Shown: positions 22,400-34,341, numbered from the stretch's first letter. The stretch is DNA of 64,000 nucleotides from Holothuria scabra (GCA_037179385.1 CM074179.1:76001719-76065718); one strand, 5' to 3'. The notes: generated from the sequence alone by a model not told the origin. Program-made: numbers and translations.

Positions 22400-23400
22400 G
22401 ACAGTGTGAGTATATCTCGGGAGTAAATGAGGTGTAGTCGGTGGAATGATATCGGTCGATAGTCACCTACGAAAGCCTGTATTACTCTATTGATTGCGTT
22501 GCACGATCTAGTGCACGAGCCTTGAGAGTAAATGAGGTGTATAGTAGTAGTTGTCTTTGAACCGTTTTTTCGCCTTCTACGGTCTGTATTACTTTCCGTG
22601 TTACTCGCCCGTACTGTACACGAAAGTTTGAGAGAGAGTAAACGGGTTGGAATATAGCATCGTCATCCGGACTTGTTCATTCACGCACATTGTTAATCTC
22701 ACTTTATATCTCATGACGCGGTGTATGCCCTGTAGTCTATACGTAGTGCATTGTCGTCCAGTTTGCCACCGGTCCACAGCGACATTCGGGGTGAGCTTAT
22801 CGACTATAATACATTACGGCAGACGTCAATGACCTTAGGGTCTGCAGGCATTACATTAGCTTACGAGATCATCGAGATAACAATTCGAACAGAATAGTAA
22901 AAGAAGAAGATATTAAAGAAAAAGAAGAGTGAGATGATAGTGGTAAGGCACGCTTTTTTTCCTTTTGTTCACGTAAAGTATGTGTTTAATGTGTGAAAAA
23001 AGGGGATTTCCCCCCGAAATATGAATTATATGTCACACCATAGTCTCTGTACGTTTACGTACACGTGCACTCACCTGTAGTGAGTACATTTCGTGTTGTC
23101 TTCGAGTTTATCACCGGTCCAAAGCGACATTCGGGATGAATTCTTTGACTATAACATGATTCGGAAAACGTCATCGACTTTCGGGTCGGCAGGTCGAGTG
23201 TTAACGAGAGACTCGTGACGTTTTAGTCGTGTATATATGTAATGGTCCAGTGGACCATGATGACTCATTCACACCTCACCGAGAATTCTACAGGCCTCGC
23301 GGAGATTCCCGTAAACCTGTGTGCGTGCTAGACCATTCGTGAAGGAGATGAATTAAACAGTGGATTGCTAAATTCTTTAAACGTACCAGGGCGCTGCAAC
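22400..23400 (+). repeat. Diverged internal duplication in the Polinton left arm
   Basis: CACCGGTCC(A)CAGCGACATTCGGG occurs at about 22768-22792 and again at about 23111-23136, followed both times by related GACTATAA...CGTCA-GAC--T-GGGTC-GCAGG sequence. Separately, GAGTAAATGAGGTGTA recurs at about 22421 and 22528. No convincing coding frame. It looks like retained Polinton non-coding DNA or decayed coding DNA. Confidence 0.5.
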
Positions 23401-24342
23401 CTAACGAAATAAACTGTGCGTGCTTTGTCCCTTTCCGTGCAATTTTGTTCAAAAAATGCAAACGGTAGAACGAAAACCACTGGTTATATTATTATTTTTC
23501 TCCAGTACAACAGGGTGTGTAATTTACTTCCACCTGTACAGTTTTCAAAAGCACATGCAAAGGTACTTGAATTGAAAAAAGAGGTGTGCACAAGGACGGA
23601 TTAGTTGATTATAAGCTGCTGAGTACTGAACTAAACTGAGTTCAAAAAAACTTACAACATTTCTCTTAAACAAATAGATAAATAAATAAAAGAAAATAAA
23701 AAACAAGAATGATTAGAAGAAACACTAAGAAATGAAGTTAAACACACACGTACGCTGTGATGATTAGCATCGCCATGACAGTCACTTAACTCGCTAAGTA
23801 TTTAGCACATGTTTGGAGGCAAATTATGCGACAGCAAACATGGTTGGGCACATTTTATACTTTCACTCAACATGCAAAAATTGACAGAGGACTTTTTAAT
23901 TGGAAACAACTACTAGAAGAAAGTGACAAACGACAGTCTTTCATGTTATTTCAAAATAATTATGAAATATTCCTGTGGGGATCGAAATTTTTTTTCAATA
24001 TGCACAAGCTCTAACTATCATCATGTACTCAAAAAGCACAGCCATAATTAATAACAAAAAGTATTCATTAGCTGAAACATATTTTAAAATTGCATGGGGA
24101 TCTGCATGTTTAGCAGAACTGAAGTTATAGTCGGTTAGGATATTACCTAACAATGTTCACCTGTTCACCGATTTTCAAACAGAAAATTACAATATTTTGG
24201 ATATGAACTGGAAATAACAATATTCTTTGCTTCTCTATAAAGTTCCAACTTAAGTATTACGTTCAAATTATTAGAAATAAATTTTAAAGGATAATATACA
24301 CGTATGTGTTTAGGCCTAAACTTACGTAGACGTACACTCGGC
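23400..24342. other. Non-coding stretch, probable left margin of foreign interior
   Basis: Base composition turns AT-rich and resembles the flanking host DNA. Open frames reach only 62 codons. No Polinton gene remnant is seen. Confidence 0.4.
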
Positions 24343-24471
24343 TCATTTCGCTTCCTGGCGCTGTAAGAAAAATCCCTCCTCGTATGAAATGAGCTGTGCC
24401 CATTCCTCTAGATTTCTGCTATACCACTTGCCATGGACGAATGTGACACGAGTTTTCTTGGCTTTTAAAGG
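24343..24471 (-). CDS. Unknown two-exon gene fragment, terminal exon
   Basis: Minus-strand exon of 42 codons plus a TGA stop (24343-24345). It follows a good acceptor (ATTCTTTCAG) and joins in phase 0 to the exon at 24522-24725. It encodes a basic start (PLKAKKTR), then VTFVHGKWYSRNLEEW and a charged tail. I do not recognise the family. The frame stays open exactly across both exons with canonical GT-AG borders, which is the main evidence that it is genuine. It lies inside the Polinton on the opposite strand to the capsid genes. Confidence 0.6.
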   Translation of the reverse strand, partial: PLKAKKTRVTFVHGKWYSRNLEEWAQLISYEEGFFLQRQEAK

Positions 24472-24521
24472 CTGAAAGAATTATATTTGGCAAGAAATAA
24501 AATGACACAGTGTTTACTTAC

Positions 24522-24725
24522 GAAATGTCCTATGTTTTCGACTCTTCTTCGGTATTTTCCGTTTTTGTTTTTAAATCCCAACTGAGCAAAGAAACTAAGT
24601 CGTTCGAATATCTTGCCGCTCTTGTGGCTGTGATAAACACACGTAATCTGTATGGGTGAAATTTTGATACTTCCAAGTGCCCCGGCTTTGTTAGGTTCAT
24701 GAACTTCATCCTCGTTTTGACGGGG
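24522..24725 (-). CDS. Unknown two-exon gene fragment, internal exon
   Basis: Minus-strand exon of exactly 204 bases (68 codons). It follows TACATTTTAG and ends at GTAAGT, phase 0 on both sides. The peptide contains ISPIQITCVYHSHKSG and ERLSFFAQLGFKNKNGKYRR and ends RVENIGHF. The 50-base intron (24472-24521) is very short. The upstream exon is not found: a possible exon near 25550-25660 was rejected because it matches a dispersed repeat and its donor phase does not fit. This may be a host gene 3' end, a gene carried by the mobile element, or a processed remnant. Confidence 0.6.
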
Positions 24726-25779
24726 CTAAAATGTACTGAATAGTATTGATTTTAGCATTTCCGGGAAGATAAAAGTGTCTTCTTGCATAATCCGTTTTAT
24801 ACAAGTTGAACAAAGCGCATTAAAGGGGAGAAATCAAGGTCTTTATAAAAGGAGTTTGGCTGAGACTTTCAATTGGCATTTCACTGTGTAAAACCTATGG
24901 GCCTGTTCGAAGTAAGAAGTCGGAAGGCTTCATCTTTAAGTAAAAAATGACGGTTCAAAGAAATCTCGAAACAGGAAAAGATAAACATCACAATAAAGAT
25001 AACGGAATAAGCTTTCAGAATTCAGTTTATACAAGACATTCGGCTGTGTGGTTTAGGAGTTATGTCAATGAGAAGTAAGGGTTACACAGTAAATGTCCTA
25101 TGCAAGACTGTGCGGACAGTAGGATGCTTACTCTTGCGCATAGTTACGAGCGTCGAGAAATTGTTATGCCTGAAATGTTTTAGAAACATTACATGTTGAG
25201 CTGGCAAAAACAAGTCCTAAAAATATCCTTTTCCGAATATTAATAATATTTTAGGAGCGACTCATAATTTTCCGCAATTTCCTTTTGAGGAGTACTACTT
25301 TTTGGGGGTCACAACTCTCTTTTTTGGAGTTTTTGTGACATACCTACCTATGTATACTGTCGTAACTTATGAAAACTGTGATTGACAAATATTACAACTG
25401 CATCTGGGAGAGTTTATTTCATGACAAACTGGTAAGTATTTGGGGACGAAACGACTTCCAATTTGGGGAGTCTGAAACGACTTCTACTATGGGACGAACT
25501 GGCAAGGGGGCGAAACGACCCGGGCAGCCGAAAAGACTGGTTACCTAGGTTCGTTTTGATCATAGACGAATCCCGGGCGATCAGAGCTTCCGTTTAGTGA
25601 CTGTAGGCAGCCATTAGTGGGATCCTCCAAACTTAAATCGTCTTCATTTATTGTCTGCATGAACTTTAAACCCTCACATTCAGTGAAATAGAAGGAATTA
25701 GATACAATTTAGTGTACAACCATCCATGATACATGTAAGTGAGAAAAATTGACAGATTAAAGGTGAAGTTTAAGCAAAA
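24726..25779. repeat. Intergenic DNA with a diverged repeat shared with 46.55-46.7 kb
   Basis: GTGACTGTAGGCAGCCATTAGTGGGATCC (25597 on) matches GTGACTGTAGGCAACCATTTGTTAGTG at 46620. GTGTACAACCATCCATG (25712) matches 46988, and the CAGACCATCACTTGCTG word at 26670 matches 47070. Other repeats interrupt both copies. Around 25440-25530 a short unit GACGAAACGAC recurs four times. No gene seen. Confidence 0.55.
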
Positions 25780-26320
25780 GATAAAAATTAATTTTCACAT
25801 GTAAAAGAGGAAATACATCTACTCAGTGTGGTGAAATTTTCATTCAAATCGGATATATATTCCTCGAGATATCAGCAAATAAAGTTATTAGATTTGTGTT
25901 TCCAAAGTGGTATTGAGGGCAGCAGAGCTTACATCACTTCATCACATTGACAAGGAATGCTTTCTTTCCCTTTGTTTTTCAGACTGTTGTGTTCACCCTG
26001 ACATTACTAGGAAAAGGACCTCCCATGGGGATTGCAAAGTTTGAACAGTTCTCATGCCACTTATTGAATCAAATTTTGATAATATGGGACTATTAAGGAG
26101 AAAATATGATATAAAGTTTAAAGAAAAACAAAAGACTGTCCATTAAATGTGGGAATATGATGCCATATGTGCTTGCTTCAAGTTCACTGTTTTTTGAAAA
26201 TGTGACAACTTTACTTGCTCATATCTCGAGAACCACATATCGTATTTCAATGCAAGTTTCACCAAAATGCTCAGAATAAGTACCCCTCTAACATATGAAA
26301 ACTTGATACCACCTTGAACC
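25780..26320 (+). repeat. Dispersed repeat family B, copy 3
   Basis: Co-linear with 18650-19200 (same order of shared words) and inverted relative to 12690-13270. It ends next to MITE family A at 26329. Confidence 0.75.
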
Positions 26321-26328
26321 CTTCTTTC

Positions 26329-26636
26329 TTAAAGGGCAAATCCTCTCACCCCAAACTCCACTTCTTGTGGGGGGGGGGTACAGAAACTCTCCATTGGCCC
26401 AGCTTTCTGATTGACTGTTAATTCAAACAATGCAGATTACCAAAGCTTATATTACACAGCATGAACTGTACTGAGAGTGTTTTGGTTATACACATGGAGC
26501 TTTTCTATACTCACCCTGAAGCAATATTAAACTGAGATTGTGAACGGATGAGGATGAATTTTAGACAATTGTGGGCAGGGCTTAAGTAAGAAGGTTAGGA
26601 GAATTGGTACTATTGGGGTGAGAGAATTGGGTCTGT
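26329..26636. mobile_element. MITE family A, copy 2
   Basis: Begins TTAAAGGGCAAATCCTCTCA and ends GGGGTGAGAGAATTGGGTC. Internal sequence (AATTCAAACAATGCAGATTA, TTACACAGCATGAACTGTAC) matches 43680-43982 and, inverted, 8608-8911. A ten-G run at about 26371 interrupts it. Confidence 0.8.
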
Positions 26637-27118
26637 GATTGACTCCAGCTATGGCCGACTGAAAACAGACCATCACTTGCTGTTTGGATTCGTCTATGCT
26701 CCGAAGGATTGGACTCCAAGGTTTCTTATTGGGATTTAGCTCAAAGTTAACGCTGTAATTCTGTGACTTACGTTATTTGAAAATTGCTTTTTTAACGAAA
26801 ACGATCTAAGTTTATTAGGTTTAATTTAAGTTTTTGGTCAAAAAATCATTTTTTTTCGATTGATTATCATGGTTTATTGCCGAAAAATATTGTTTTCGGG
26901 CAATGTTGCATGTTTTTCGAATTATTGAACATTTAGCTTGCCATAATTATCCTACAGACTTTCACCTTGTCACCTTTTGACATTTCAGCACAGCTGGAGC
27001 ATGGAGTAGCCGCGCCACCCACCTGCTACACACTGTTCACGTACGTATGATACAGTGTCAGCTCATTGTCTACTTGCCACGCTGGGTCCCACTTAGGCTA
27101 TCGTGTACATTATACATA
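26637..27118. other. Intergenic stretch, nothing recognised
   Basis: AT-rich sequence with CAGACCATCACTTGCTG shared with 47.07 kb. No coding frame or RNA gene is seen. Confidence 0.45.
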
Positions 27119-28468
27119 CACTGTTAAAAAATTTCTCTGTAAATTTACATAATTTTTATGGCAAATTTTTTTCCAACCAAATAATGTTTTTTTTACAGCC
27201 AGACTGTAATCATGAAAAAACATTAAGGGTTTGTTTTTTCTTTTCAGTTTTTGCATGTAAATTAGTTTACAAAAGTCTACTGTAAAATCGAATTACAGAA
27301 TTGTTCTGTTTTGTTTACCTTAATTTTATGTGAATTTACAGCCGACTGTTTTCATTCCCGACGTTTTAATATTTATTATAATATCGCTTTTTTACCTTTT
27401 ATATGTTATTACGTAACATACACTTCACCATTACGTAGATCAGGTATTTGCTTATCAACGTAATGTGTCGTTACGAAGTTGTTTTCAATCAAAACACATT
27501 GAGAATGCTTTGTTGTCATATTATTGTCAAGTAGACTGCTATCTCTAGGAACTTTGTAATTGGAAAGTCACATTTTTTGTACACTATAATAATTGTTTTT
27601 AAAATAAATATGACAAAGAATGCAAATACATTGGTTGCAAACATTTCCAGACAAGGTAAACAATAAGTTTATCACTTCCTGATTAAAAAACGCCATAGAA
27701 GATATTATTCAAAGCAACAGCAATCCTTTTGTTAGGAAAATGTCTACAAAATAAGCTCCACCCATTTATGCAAAATGAGATTTACGTCATAAAGTGGTAA
27801 ATTTACAAACTCTTTCAAGTAAATTTGTGAAACGTTTTTAATTTGCTCCGATCAAGTGCATGAGCGCCTGTGGCGATCAGTTGACATCAGTATACCAATT
27901 GTCAGTGCTCTGAAATTAGGGCCTTGCAATTTCTTTTTACTTAAAAATGTGTGACAAAACACCAGTTGTATGATATTTATAACTAAGAACGTAATAACTA
28001 AGTATGCTTTTATAATAAATGTAAGTTAATTTTCAAATAGGGCCATAAATTTGCCAAAAATGTTTTTTTTTTAAACTGAAACTTCGCAGAACGATGCATG
28101 TTATATATTGAAAATTTTCTGGCTATTTCTTATTTGTTTGTTTGGGCTTATTTTTGTTTCTTTTTCAGCTTAAAAACAAAATGAATGTTTGTTAAATGAC
28201 AGTATATTTTTATGTGAAATCAGAAAAATACAAAATACTGTTAAAATTTCTGTAAATTTACAGAAAAAGTTTTACAAAGCAGTAAAATTTGGTTAAAAAA
28301 GCAGACAGAAATGGTTTTTCAAATAAACAGAAAATACATGTTAAATAACCTTTTTTTATTGTAGCAATACAAAGTGTCTGTAAAGGTACAGAAAATCTCT
28401 ATTAAAAGTAAAATACAAAAAGTTTAAGTTAAAAAAAGTCTGTAAATTTACAAAAAATTTTAACAGTG
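27119..28468. mobile_element. Tc1/mariner-like non-autonomous element, TA-flanked
   Basis: The left end CACTGTTAAAAAATTTCTCT and right end, read inverted, CACTGTTAAAATTTTTTGTA form the TIRs, flanked by TA at 27117-27118 and 28469-28470. TGTAAATTTACA-type palindromes recur inside both ends. Length 1350 bp; no transposase frame. A short relative with the same terminal style (CACTGTAAAAAAT) is at 40875-41041. Its right third is also at window positions 1-460. Confidence 0.8.
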
Positions 28469-31400
28469 TACGCACCAACAGGCAGACAGTACCAAGCTAT
28501 AGTATGGGTAACGATAATATACCATACTGGCATACGTTTCATGGACTAGATTACCAAAATACCAAATGTACAAGTACACTACGACTGTAGCTAGGCCTAC
28601 ACACTTAATACAGTAGATTTAAAATTAGTCTAATAGAGTTAAAATAAACGTCCGATTGGTCACTAATTCCACATGTTTAGATTTAAACTCCAATATTTTA
28701 AATCTAACGATTTAAGAGAGTACGCGTACGAGCGAGTGCATGCATGGTATTGGTAATGGGGTTAGACACAAACAAATTTCTCGAGCATTTCCTCCCTCGG
28801 CATATCTCTGCGAGAATCCCAAAATGTGGAATTTCCAATCTCGTGACTGATGCTCTTTCTCCGTAGTTCTTTAAAGGTTTGAGGAAGAGAATGGCTGGGA
28901 CAGGAACGAAATTCAGTGGGAGCAAAGGTGGGGATGCAATACGTGTACAAGCAACGGCAAGTTAAGGACTAACAATTAACATAAACATTAACGTTAGGCC
29001 TAGCCCGGCTAAAGTAGGCAAATAATTCTCATCTACCGTCCGCGACAAAAGTAGTTGAAACAAGCCCCGCTCCCCGATTCAATGTTTTTAGTAAAAGATT
29101 TTGGGGAAATTTCGACGGAACGAGCAACATTGGGGGTGGGGGGTGGGGGAATGCGGGGGGATGCGGTACGGTGTTAGGTTACCAGCTGAATTGCCATTCG
29201 GTTTTAAGTTAAAGGGACATACCCCAGCCCGAGCCTAGGCATAGCCTAACACTAACAGTACTAACAGTTATGTTCTAACACATTTGTCGAAGATTTTAGG
29301 CCTACATGCAACAGTTTTTCAAATTTTATTTGGGTTCAAATTAAGATCATCATGTGAGGCCAGCATACTTCGAATGTGAAAAATGGTTAACATGGAATAT
29401 GATAGTCATAAGGAATAAATCTTACTGCCAATTGAATATTGCTCAACGAAGCATCCCTTTCAATATGGAATGACTAATGAAGAATTCAGGCTTTCTGGTC
29501 AGATACATGCAAAAGCGTTCAAAGCAATTTACAACTCTGTTCTTTTCAGTTTTGGTAAAAATTTATTTATTTTTGTTTTTAATTTCATTCATTTATTTTA
29601 TTTGCTTCTTTGCTATGATTGTTTTCTGTTCTTTCTCTATGATGCAGTTTCAGTAGCTGATTTTTTGTCCTTTCACACCAATTGTATCAGTCCATTTAAA
29701 ATAAAATACAGTGTTTGAAATCAATAACTGTTTGATTTTTCTCTCATGTATGTATATTGCACATTACTTTGGATGTCACATATTTAGGCATATGAGCAGA
29801 TATATAGACCTGAAATTTGCACACTTTGGCAATCAGCAGAGTTCTACTACCAGTTCACAGATGTCCAGTTTTAACCAGAGATGTTTTCTTTTTACCGGCT
29901 GGCACCGGGATGGATTTGGTAACTTTATTGCCCATAGTGGTCTGGTTTAATTCTCATTTGATCTTCATCTACCTATTTTCCAAAAAAAAAAATTATTCAG
30001 TCAAGTTAATGAAACTCTGATTAAATTAAAGTAATGCATCATTTTGCATGTAGACACCATTAAAACTGATCAACTTGAAAAAAATCAAAATGAGTAGGGG
30101 ACCTGAGCCCCATAATCTTAGCCTAGACCTCTAACTGCAGGACCCTATGACAATGCAAATCCCACATTCAACTCCAATGGAATAGCATAGACTGCTCAAT
30201 TAAGGACTTTCCCATCCTGCCGCATCCCATTCAACTCCAAAGACAAAATTTGGTCACAAAATTAATGAGTCAAAGACAACGTGAGAGACCACCGGTAATG
30301 TAAGCAGAATTTAACTTTTAATTTAATTTTGATCGGTCAAATAGCTTTTACCAATGATAAAATATTCTCACCAAACTCCACACAGATGATCTCTGGCAAT
30401 GTATTTACCTTTCCACTAAAGATGTTCACAAAGTTTTATCAGATTTAAAGAGTGGCCGGGTTTTCACTGGCAATTTGGACCGCAGCAGTAAGTTAATGCA
30501 CCATGTTTTTGTGTTCTCCACAACAGTCCTCAGTAGAGGTCAAAGGTCACAATGTGAAAACTTATCAAAACTTGATAGGCCCACTTCACCTGCGTAGACA
30601 TCTGCATAATACTGTACCATCTGTGATTCAGTAACAATAAGAAGTGAATATTACTTGGAATGCCGCATCAACTCAAGTGCTTCTGTCACTTAGTAACTGT
30701 CCTTCAACAGGACTATACATGTACAGTACTACGTAATTACCACACTTGTCCTTATACATCTTTGTCATAACTTTCAACTTTCTTGACCAGTCATTCTTCA
30801 AATGGAGGCAAGCAGGAAAGTAAAAATTGGAGGTTAAAACTATCACTTAACTAGGCTAAGTCAATTACAGGACTTGAGCACACAGTCTGCCTGTATCAGC
30901 TGTGGGAACAGTCACATGACAGAGTGTTAGTGGAAAAAACACATGCACAATAGCCATGCAAAAGTTATACAAAATGTCACATCTTTGTAAATTTTTGGAC
31001 CTTGGAAAAAAATGTGTAAAATTGAAGGAATTCATCAGTTCAATTAGGTAGAAAATGATTTACACATGTTACCATAAAAATGAGACAAAATTTATGGAAA
31101 TTCTAAAGTTTGTTTTAGGAAAGTTAAACTTCAAAATGTGTTAATGCTGCAAATCCATAACCTTGGAATATCTCATGCACTTGTTGCCAAGGACTCTAGT
31201 GTGGATTGAAAACAAAGTGGACGTAACATAACGTCCTGCTCATACTGTACACCAAAAGAAAATGGCAACTTCTCTAACGTTTCACCTTATACCGGTATTT
31301 CTGTAAGCATCAATACGTACCAGTACCATTACGGCACGGTACCACCGACTATAAGGTACCAGAATATTGTGGACTGTGGAGGCCAGTATTCAACTGTAAG

Positions 31401-32155
31401 GTGAAAATCTTTTTCTTAAACTTGCTGCAATTGAAAGAAATAATACTGAAATGTAACTAAAAACCCATGTGATAAAAGGCATGTGTCTTTAAACATAACA
31501 ATATAAACAGAAAATGTTCACTTGATGATCATTTTGCACCACTCCAATCATAAATTCCCCTAGGAATTCAGAAATTGTTTTTACTTTTGCATAACTAGTA
31601 CTTCCCACACCAGCAAGGAACTTGCTTACTCTCAACATTCTGCGCAGATATTAGTTGCAAGCAGGCAAAGAGTTATAGCAGCACAAGCTCTGATGTTAAC
31701 GTTGTTTCGAAAATTTCTGACACGGTGAGATAACGGGACTTCTCAATTACCTTGGCTGTGTATGAGAGAACAACTTTCTCACAAGCGAAATGGAGGTTCT
31801 TTCAGAAATTTCCACAGTGGAGCAATGTGACTTAACATTCAGTAAATCCTGCTTAAAACATCAGCACGCAGTCATGTGAAATTGACTCACTTGCTTTGGT
31901 GTTATGAATATCTGCTATAGTGCTTAGTGTTATTGTGTAACGGATTGCTGTGCGAGGAATTCTGTTATTCATACATAAAACACTTCAAAAAGAGTTTTGA
32001 CAGTGCTAGCTTCCATCGGAAGAAAGTTTGATAAATCAACATTGTATAGAAATTATTTGTTAAGTTCCACCTAGTAACTTTTGGTGATAATTAAGGAGGG
32101 TGACTTTTTTATTGTTAGAGATTATTTTTGCAACCTACAAAAATATTTCAAAGTG
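28006..32155 (+). repeat. 4.15-kb duplicated block, copy 2 (inside the Polinton)
   Basis: Near-identical to 1-4150; differences are mostly single-base indels in homopolymers and a few substitutions (e.g. AGTGCTTGAAGTGTT against AGTGCTTAGTGTT near 31920). It continues beyond both ends without a change of character. Except for the Tc1-like end it holds no recognisable element or gene. Its presence inside the Polinton and again outside it is unexplained by normal transposition. Confidence 0.93.
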
Positions 32156-32671
32156 TATAAGTTACGTATTGCATACTCATTCTCACACATACTATTCCTA
32201 CAGGAGGCTACAGTACATCCACTGCATATATGTTTGGTCCACTGTACCTGTGCTTCCCAATATCATTCCTAACCTTCTGCCATTGTGCATTGTGCTCAGT
32301 ATAAGCAATGGACGAGGGAAAACAAGCCAGGGACCCACAACTGGAAAAAGGTCGTAGTTGGCCCCACTTGAACCAATTGGTTGGAAATTTGGCTGTTGAA
32401 CTCCATATAGTCTGTCCTAACCCAATATTATTCCAGTAAACATTTCCAGAACCCGGAAGTCTTACTCATTGAGAATATTGAACTTGTCTTTGACTATCAC
32501 ATTCTGTTACACTGTCACAACTTAAAATGTAAGCAAAATATTCAGTCATAATGGATTGTACGTTAATTGTCAACAATCAAGTTAAAATCAAGAAATCTCA
32601 TGGTGTGACATTAAAAGCACCCCTCGAACAAAATATGCAGATCCATCCCGTCAAAGGTCAACTACAGTACT
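32156..32671. other. Non-Polinton DNA up to the capsid gene breakpoint
   Basis: Sequence with host-like composition and no gene. Capsid homology begins at about 32680; the in-frame codons just upstream (after a TAA near 32585) do not look like capsid. The junction of foreign interior and Polinton right arm is therefore near 32660-32680. Confidence 0.5.
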
Positions 32672-32681
32672 GTACTGCAAC

Positions 32682-33419
32682 ATGAAAGTGAAGCTCACTC
32701 CGAGTCAGGACGACTTTGTGCTGATGTCGAGTGTCGCGTCACCCAGTTATAAGATGAAAATTACGGAGATAGCTCTGTACGCCCGACGAGTGACGCCCAG
32801 TCCCACCATTCTATTGCAACACGCCAAGATGTTAGCCTCCGGAGTCACGGCCAAGTATCCGATTCAGCGGGTCCAAATGAAGACGAAATCTATCCAGTCG
32901 GGAACCGCAAACGTCGTCACGGATCACCTCTGGTTGGGACAATTACCCCGTCGACTCATCTTTGGAATAGTGGCTGCCACCGCCTTCAACGGTGCTTACG
33001 ATAAAAATCCTTTTTCATTTCAACATTTGAACGTATCGAGCGTCACTGTCAGGTACGCTGGACAACTGCATCCTTCCGATCCCATGAGACTGGACTTTGC
33101 AGACGACGAGGAACCGTCCACCAAAACGTTGCGCGGATACGATTCTCTCTTCACGGCACTCCATAAAAAAGGTTCGAACGAGGATTTCGGTATAAGTCGA
33201 AATGAATATGAAAATGGTTACACGCTTTACGGTTTCGACTTTACACCCGATCTTTCGGACGGTGCGCATTATAACCGAAAACAAGAGGGTAGTTTGGATT
33301 TGTCCATACGTTTCAAAGAACCCACGACGGGATCTGTCATCTTGGTATGCTACGCCGAATTCGATAACATTATCGAAATCGATCAACACGGAAACGTTTC
33401 TTTCGACTTTGTGCGATGA
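32682..33419 (+). pseudogene. MCP: Polinton major capsid protein (double jelly-roll), N-terminally truncated
   Basis: A 245-residue open frame matching the C-terminal half of Polinton/adintovirus hexon-like proteins (annotated in animal genomes as F54H12.2-like). Supporting blocks are a KVKLTPSQDDFVLM start, ARRVTPSP followed by a hydrophobic LLxHxK helix, QLPRRLIFGIVAATAFNG, KNPFSFQHLNV, GYTLYGFDFTPDLSDG, and the closing YAEFDNIIEIDQHGNV. The family is usually 400-550 residues, so the first jelly roll is missing. The ATG at 32682 is simply the first Met after the breakpoint, not the original start. The remaining frame has no stops or shifts, implying recent loss. In virions this protein forms the pseudo-hexagonal capsomers. 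Confidence 0.85.
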
Positions 33420-33883
33420 ATAACCGGTCTTTGACAAAAGTGCTCGAAAATGACATCGATACGAAATCCTCTTTTAAAGGCGTATTTGCTTCCGATACGT
33501 GTCCTCGTACCTTACAGCGAGGTAAATGTTACGTGATCAATACGGATCCGGTTGCTTTTCCAGGAAGGCACTGGGTTTGCGTGTACGTACCGCAAGGAAA
33601 CGGTAGTGTAGAATATTTTGATTCGTACGGAAGACCGCCGACGACCGTGCCGGGTATAGCCGCTGCATTGAGGAATAGAAACGTCGTACATAATACAAAG
33701 CAAATTCAATCGCTTTATTCCGATGTTTGTGGACATTATTGCATTTATTTTTTAAAACGACGTTGCGGGGGTAAATCGATGCATCAAATCGTCCAAATGT
33801 TTACCGACAATCCGCGACGAAACGATAAGTATGTAAAACGTTTAATCCGTCCTTTGTTAAATAGTAACGAAATGCGTGTATGA
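33416..33883 (+). CDS. PRO: Adenain-like cysteine protease (Polinton maturation protease)
   Basis: 155 residues, apparently complete. The C5/Ulp1-type catalytic set is in order: His52 in GRHWVCVYVP, Asp69 in EYFDSYGRPP, Gln98 in KQIQSL and Cys105 in DVCGHYCIYFL. The spacing His+17 to the acidic residue and Gln+7 to Cys equals that of adenovirus adenain (His54, Glu71, Gln115, Cys122). In this family the enzyme cleaves capsid and core precursors during virion maturation. Its ATG (33416) overlaps the capsid stop as ATGA, and no other in-frame Met precedes the catalytic residues, so this start is favoured. No damage is visible. It is shorter than adenain (about 200) but normal for Polintons. Confidence 0.9.
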   Translation: MNNRSLTKVLENDIDTKSSFKGVFASDTCPRTLQRGKCYVINTDPVAFPGRHWVCVYVPQGNGSVEYFDSYGRPPTTVPGIAAALRNRNVVHNTKQIQSLYSDVCGHYCIYFLKRRCGGKSMHQIVQMFTDNPRRNDKYVKRLIRPLLNSNEMRV

Positions 33884-34341
33884 TGTGTTTAAGAAATATA
33901 TTCGAATGTTTTAAAATGTTGTTATATTTGTCGAAGAATTGTCGTTGCAAAATGTTTAAAATTATTTATAATGTTAAAAATACTTAAAAAACTTTTTTAC
34001 GATTGTTTAAAGAAAGTTTAAGATGTTGTTTCTTTGTTGTTGTTATAAAAAGTTTTGTACGTTTTAAGAAGTGATTATAACACGTTAAAAGAAAAATATT
34101 AATTCATAAGAAATACTTATTGCTATTGTAATGTTTAAGAAATATGCATGTGCACGTATTGCCATTGTTTATAAAACGTGTAACCATATTTTTAAAACGC
34201 TAATTATAAAAAAATAATAATATTTAAAAAATTATAAATTGAAAACGTAAAAAAAATGTGTTTACGATGTTTGTATCTTACAAAAAAATGTTTACCATTA
34301 TATCGAAAAAAAAAATGATATGACATTAATAATAATAATGA
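33884..34341. other. AT-rich non-coding stretch after the protease gene
   Basis: Very AT-rich with runs of TTTAAAA and AATATT, no frame above 40 codons, and no polyadenylation signal until 34588. Possibly a 3' untranslated region. Confidence 0.5.

Noticed and set aside
25540..25665. Possible minus-strand coding exon beginning ATGCAGACAATAAATG
   Set aside because: The sequence matches a dispersed repeat at 46.62 kb and its donor phase does not fit the exon at 24522-24725.
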